Shown here one piece after another: positions 5,291-5,770 of a stretch of DNA of 5,770 nucleotides (the stretch's first letter is position 1; every line of letters begins with the position of its first letter). The translations under genes were made by a program, and so were the position numbers. The notes below the pieces were generated by a model. That model was not told where the DNA came from and did not search any database. It worked only from the letters and a program-made list of their open reading frames with translations. This stretch comes from Clostridia bacterium (lineage in GTDB: Bacteria > Bacillota > Clostridia > Christensenellales > UBA1242), in the NCBI GenBank assembly GCA_017650795.1, contig JAGCEE010000080.1, forward strand, positions 1 to 5,770. The letters are read 5' to 3'.

Positions 5291-5319
5291 AAAACTCTTG
5301 ACGCAATCAGGAGTTTTTT
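5291..5319 (+). terminator. Rho-independent terminator after the operon
   Basis: The left arm AAAACTCTTGA (5291-5301) pairs with the right arm TCAGGAGTTTT (5307-5317) around the five-base loop CGCAA. This gives an 11-bp stem with one G-U pair, and the right arm runs into a T tract (5314-5319, TTTTTT). It sits 25 bases after the last stop codon of the operon, as expected for a factor-independent terminator. The outer part of the stem is A-T rich, so its strength may be moderate. The same bases contain a -35 element for the next gene. Confidence 0.85.
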
Positions 5320-5326
5320 CTATATT
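5298..5326 (+). promoter_or_regulatory. Sigma70-like promoter overlapping the terminator
   Basis: TTGACG (5298-5303; five of six to TTGACA) is followed by a 17-base spacer and TATATT (5321-5326; five of six to TATAAT). Transcription would begin near 5333 and give a leader of about 17 bases carrying the ribosome site of the 5350 gene. The -35 lies in the left arm and loop of the hairpin, so stopping one transcript and starting the next share the same DNA. A second possible -10 (TATTAT, 5323-5328) has a less favourable 19-base spacer. Confidence 0.7.
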
Positions 5327-5340
5327 ATGGTCAAACAAGA

Positions 5341-5344
5341 GAGG
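5341..5344 (+). promoter_or_regulatory. Shine-Dalgarno site of the 5350 gene
   Basis: GAGG, within AAGAGAGG (5337-5344), lies five bases before the ATG at 5350. Together with the promoter just upstream it fixes the start of the last gene. Confidence 0.75.
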
Positions 5345-5349
5345 TAACT

Positions 5350-5770
5350 ATGAATCTTAATGAATACTTTGAAAAGGAAAGTGAAGTTTGGAAGTTCAAG
5401 CACAAGGCATTGACAGCTGCTTTTCAGTTGTTTGGCTTGTTCATCAACTTTAACTATGCGACTTCAGAAATTGACCAAGTTAATGATGAAAATGTAATGG
5501 TCATTTTCCGAAACGATGAAAACCATACTATCTTCAACCGTACAATCAAGGTCAAATGGCTGGAAATGGCTATGGAAGGAAACCTTGAACTTGCTAGAAT
5601 GGAAATGGGAGGTAACAATGGAAAAAATGAAGAACTTGAAAAAAGAATAACTGAAAATATGGCTCGGTTTGGTGGCTCTCACGAATTTTGGGAAAGGAGA
5701 TTGACCCACGGTTGGGATGCACTTGAAGCTAAACTTTCCGAGCTGCATGCCAAAGGTTTGACTGATGAAC
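5350..5770 (+). CDS. Hypothetical protein, N-terminal 140 residues (partial, runs off the window)
   Basis: An open frame runs from the ATG at 5350 to the window end without a stop. It begins MNLNEYFEKESEVWKFKHKA and is not recognised. Predicted features: a helix about 3-33 (amphipathic, with LTAAFQLFGLFINF at 21-34), strands about 48-67 (NVMVIFRND, HTIFNRTIKVKW), and a helix to about 85. A Gly/Asn linker follows (87-92), then charged helices with KNEELEKRI (92-100), FWERRLTHGWDALEAKLSELHAKG (113-136). The start is supported by GAGG at five bases and by a promoter directly upstream, so this is the first gene of a new transcription unit. A strong out-of-frame ribosome site and ATG occur inside it at 5607-5620; see findings. 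The C-terminus is unknown. Confidence 0.8.
   Translation, partial: MNLNEYFEKESEVWKFKHKALTAAFQLFGLFINFNYATSEIDQVNDENVMVIFRNDENHTIFNRTIKVKWLEMAMEGNLELARMEMGGNNGKNEELEKRITENMARFGGSHEFWERRLTHGWDALEAKLSELHAKGLTDE

Noticed and set aside
283..5748. Minus-strand open frames of 64-94 codons (for example 283-507, 771-995, 4645-4896, 5464-5748)
   Set aside because: They lie opposite well-supported plus-strand genes, have low-complexity Phe/Ser/Ile-rich translations typical of antisense of A+T-rich coding DNA, and lack convincing ribosome sites.
1..5770. Absence of TCGA
   Set aside because: TCG itself is rare here (about eight occurrences), so missing TCGA is only weakly surprising, unlike GATC.

Overview
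This window is a compact, A+T-rich (roughly one third G+C by eye), entirely rightward gene block that looks like part of a tailed bacteriophage genome, probably a fairly large one, or a phage-derived region. The reasons are: twelve co-directional genes or gene pieces with almost no intergenic space; start/stop overlaps of 4 to 35 bases; small proteins with no recognisable family; and two enzymes of kinds often carried by large phages, a calcineurin-like metallophosphoesterase and a DxDE-type glycosyltransferase. TAA, TGA and TAG all end genes, so the standard bacterial code applies. Several Shine-Dalgarno sites (AAGGAG, GGAGGA, AAAAGGA) and a sigma70-like promoter fit a host with ordinary bacterial signals. 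The host cannot be named from this sequence. The tetramer GATC is completely absent from all 5770 bases, which fits a phage avoiding a restriction or methylation system.

Layout. Positions 1-45 probably hold the last codons of an upstream gene. From 61 to 5265 runs one apparent polycistron of ten genes: a 192-aa acidic/lysine-rich protein (61-639); two small unknown proteins (640-990, 987-1427); the metallophosphoesterase (1420-2229); two small unknown proteins (2219-2587, 2556-3011); a 208-aa protein with a coiled-coil segment (3020-3646); another small unknown (3643-3987); the glycosyltransferase (3953-4741); and a 175-aa unknown (4738-5265). The block ends at a rho-independent hairpin (5291-5319). 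A promoter overlaps that hairpin (TTGACG, 17 bases, TATATT) and should start the next transcript, whose first gene (5350 onward) runs off the window.

The most unusual feature is a short shared ending. Four otherwise dissimilar proteins of this operon (640-990, 2219-2587, 2556-3011, 3643-3987) carry the same charged helical motif at or near the C-terminus, approximately E-R-[LIM]-[KR]-x-[IL]-[ED]-K-D-F, and a fifth (4738-5265) carries a degenerate version. In two cases the DNA coding for E-K-D is also the Shine-Dalgarno sequence of the next gene. In the other two it is too far from the next start, so ribosome binding alone does not explain the motif. A diverged paralogous family or a shared C-terminal docking tag is the main hypothesis.

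How the genes work together is not evident. The two enzymes are the only genes with a clear biochemical class, and the small proteins around them are typical of phage accessory (early or host-takeover) regions. No RNA genes, insertion sequences, CRISPR arrays or attachment sites were seen.
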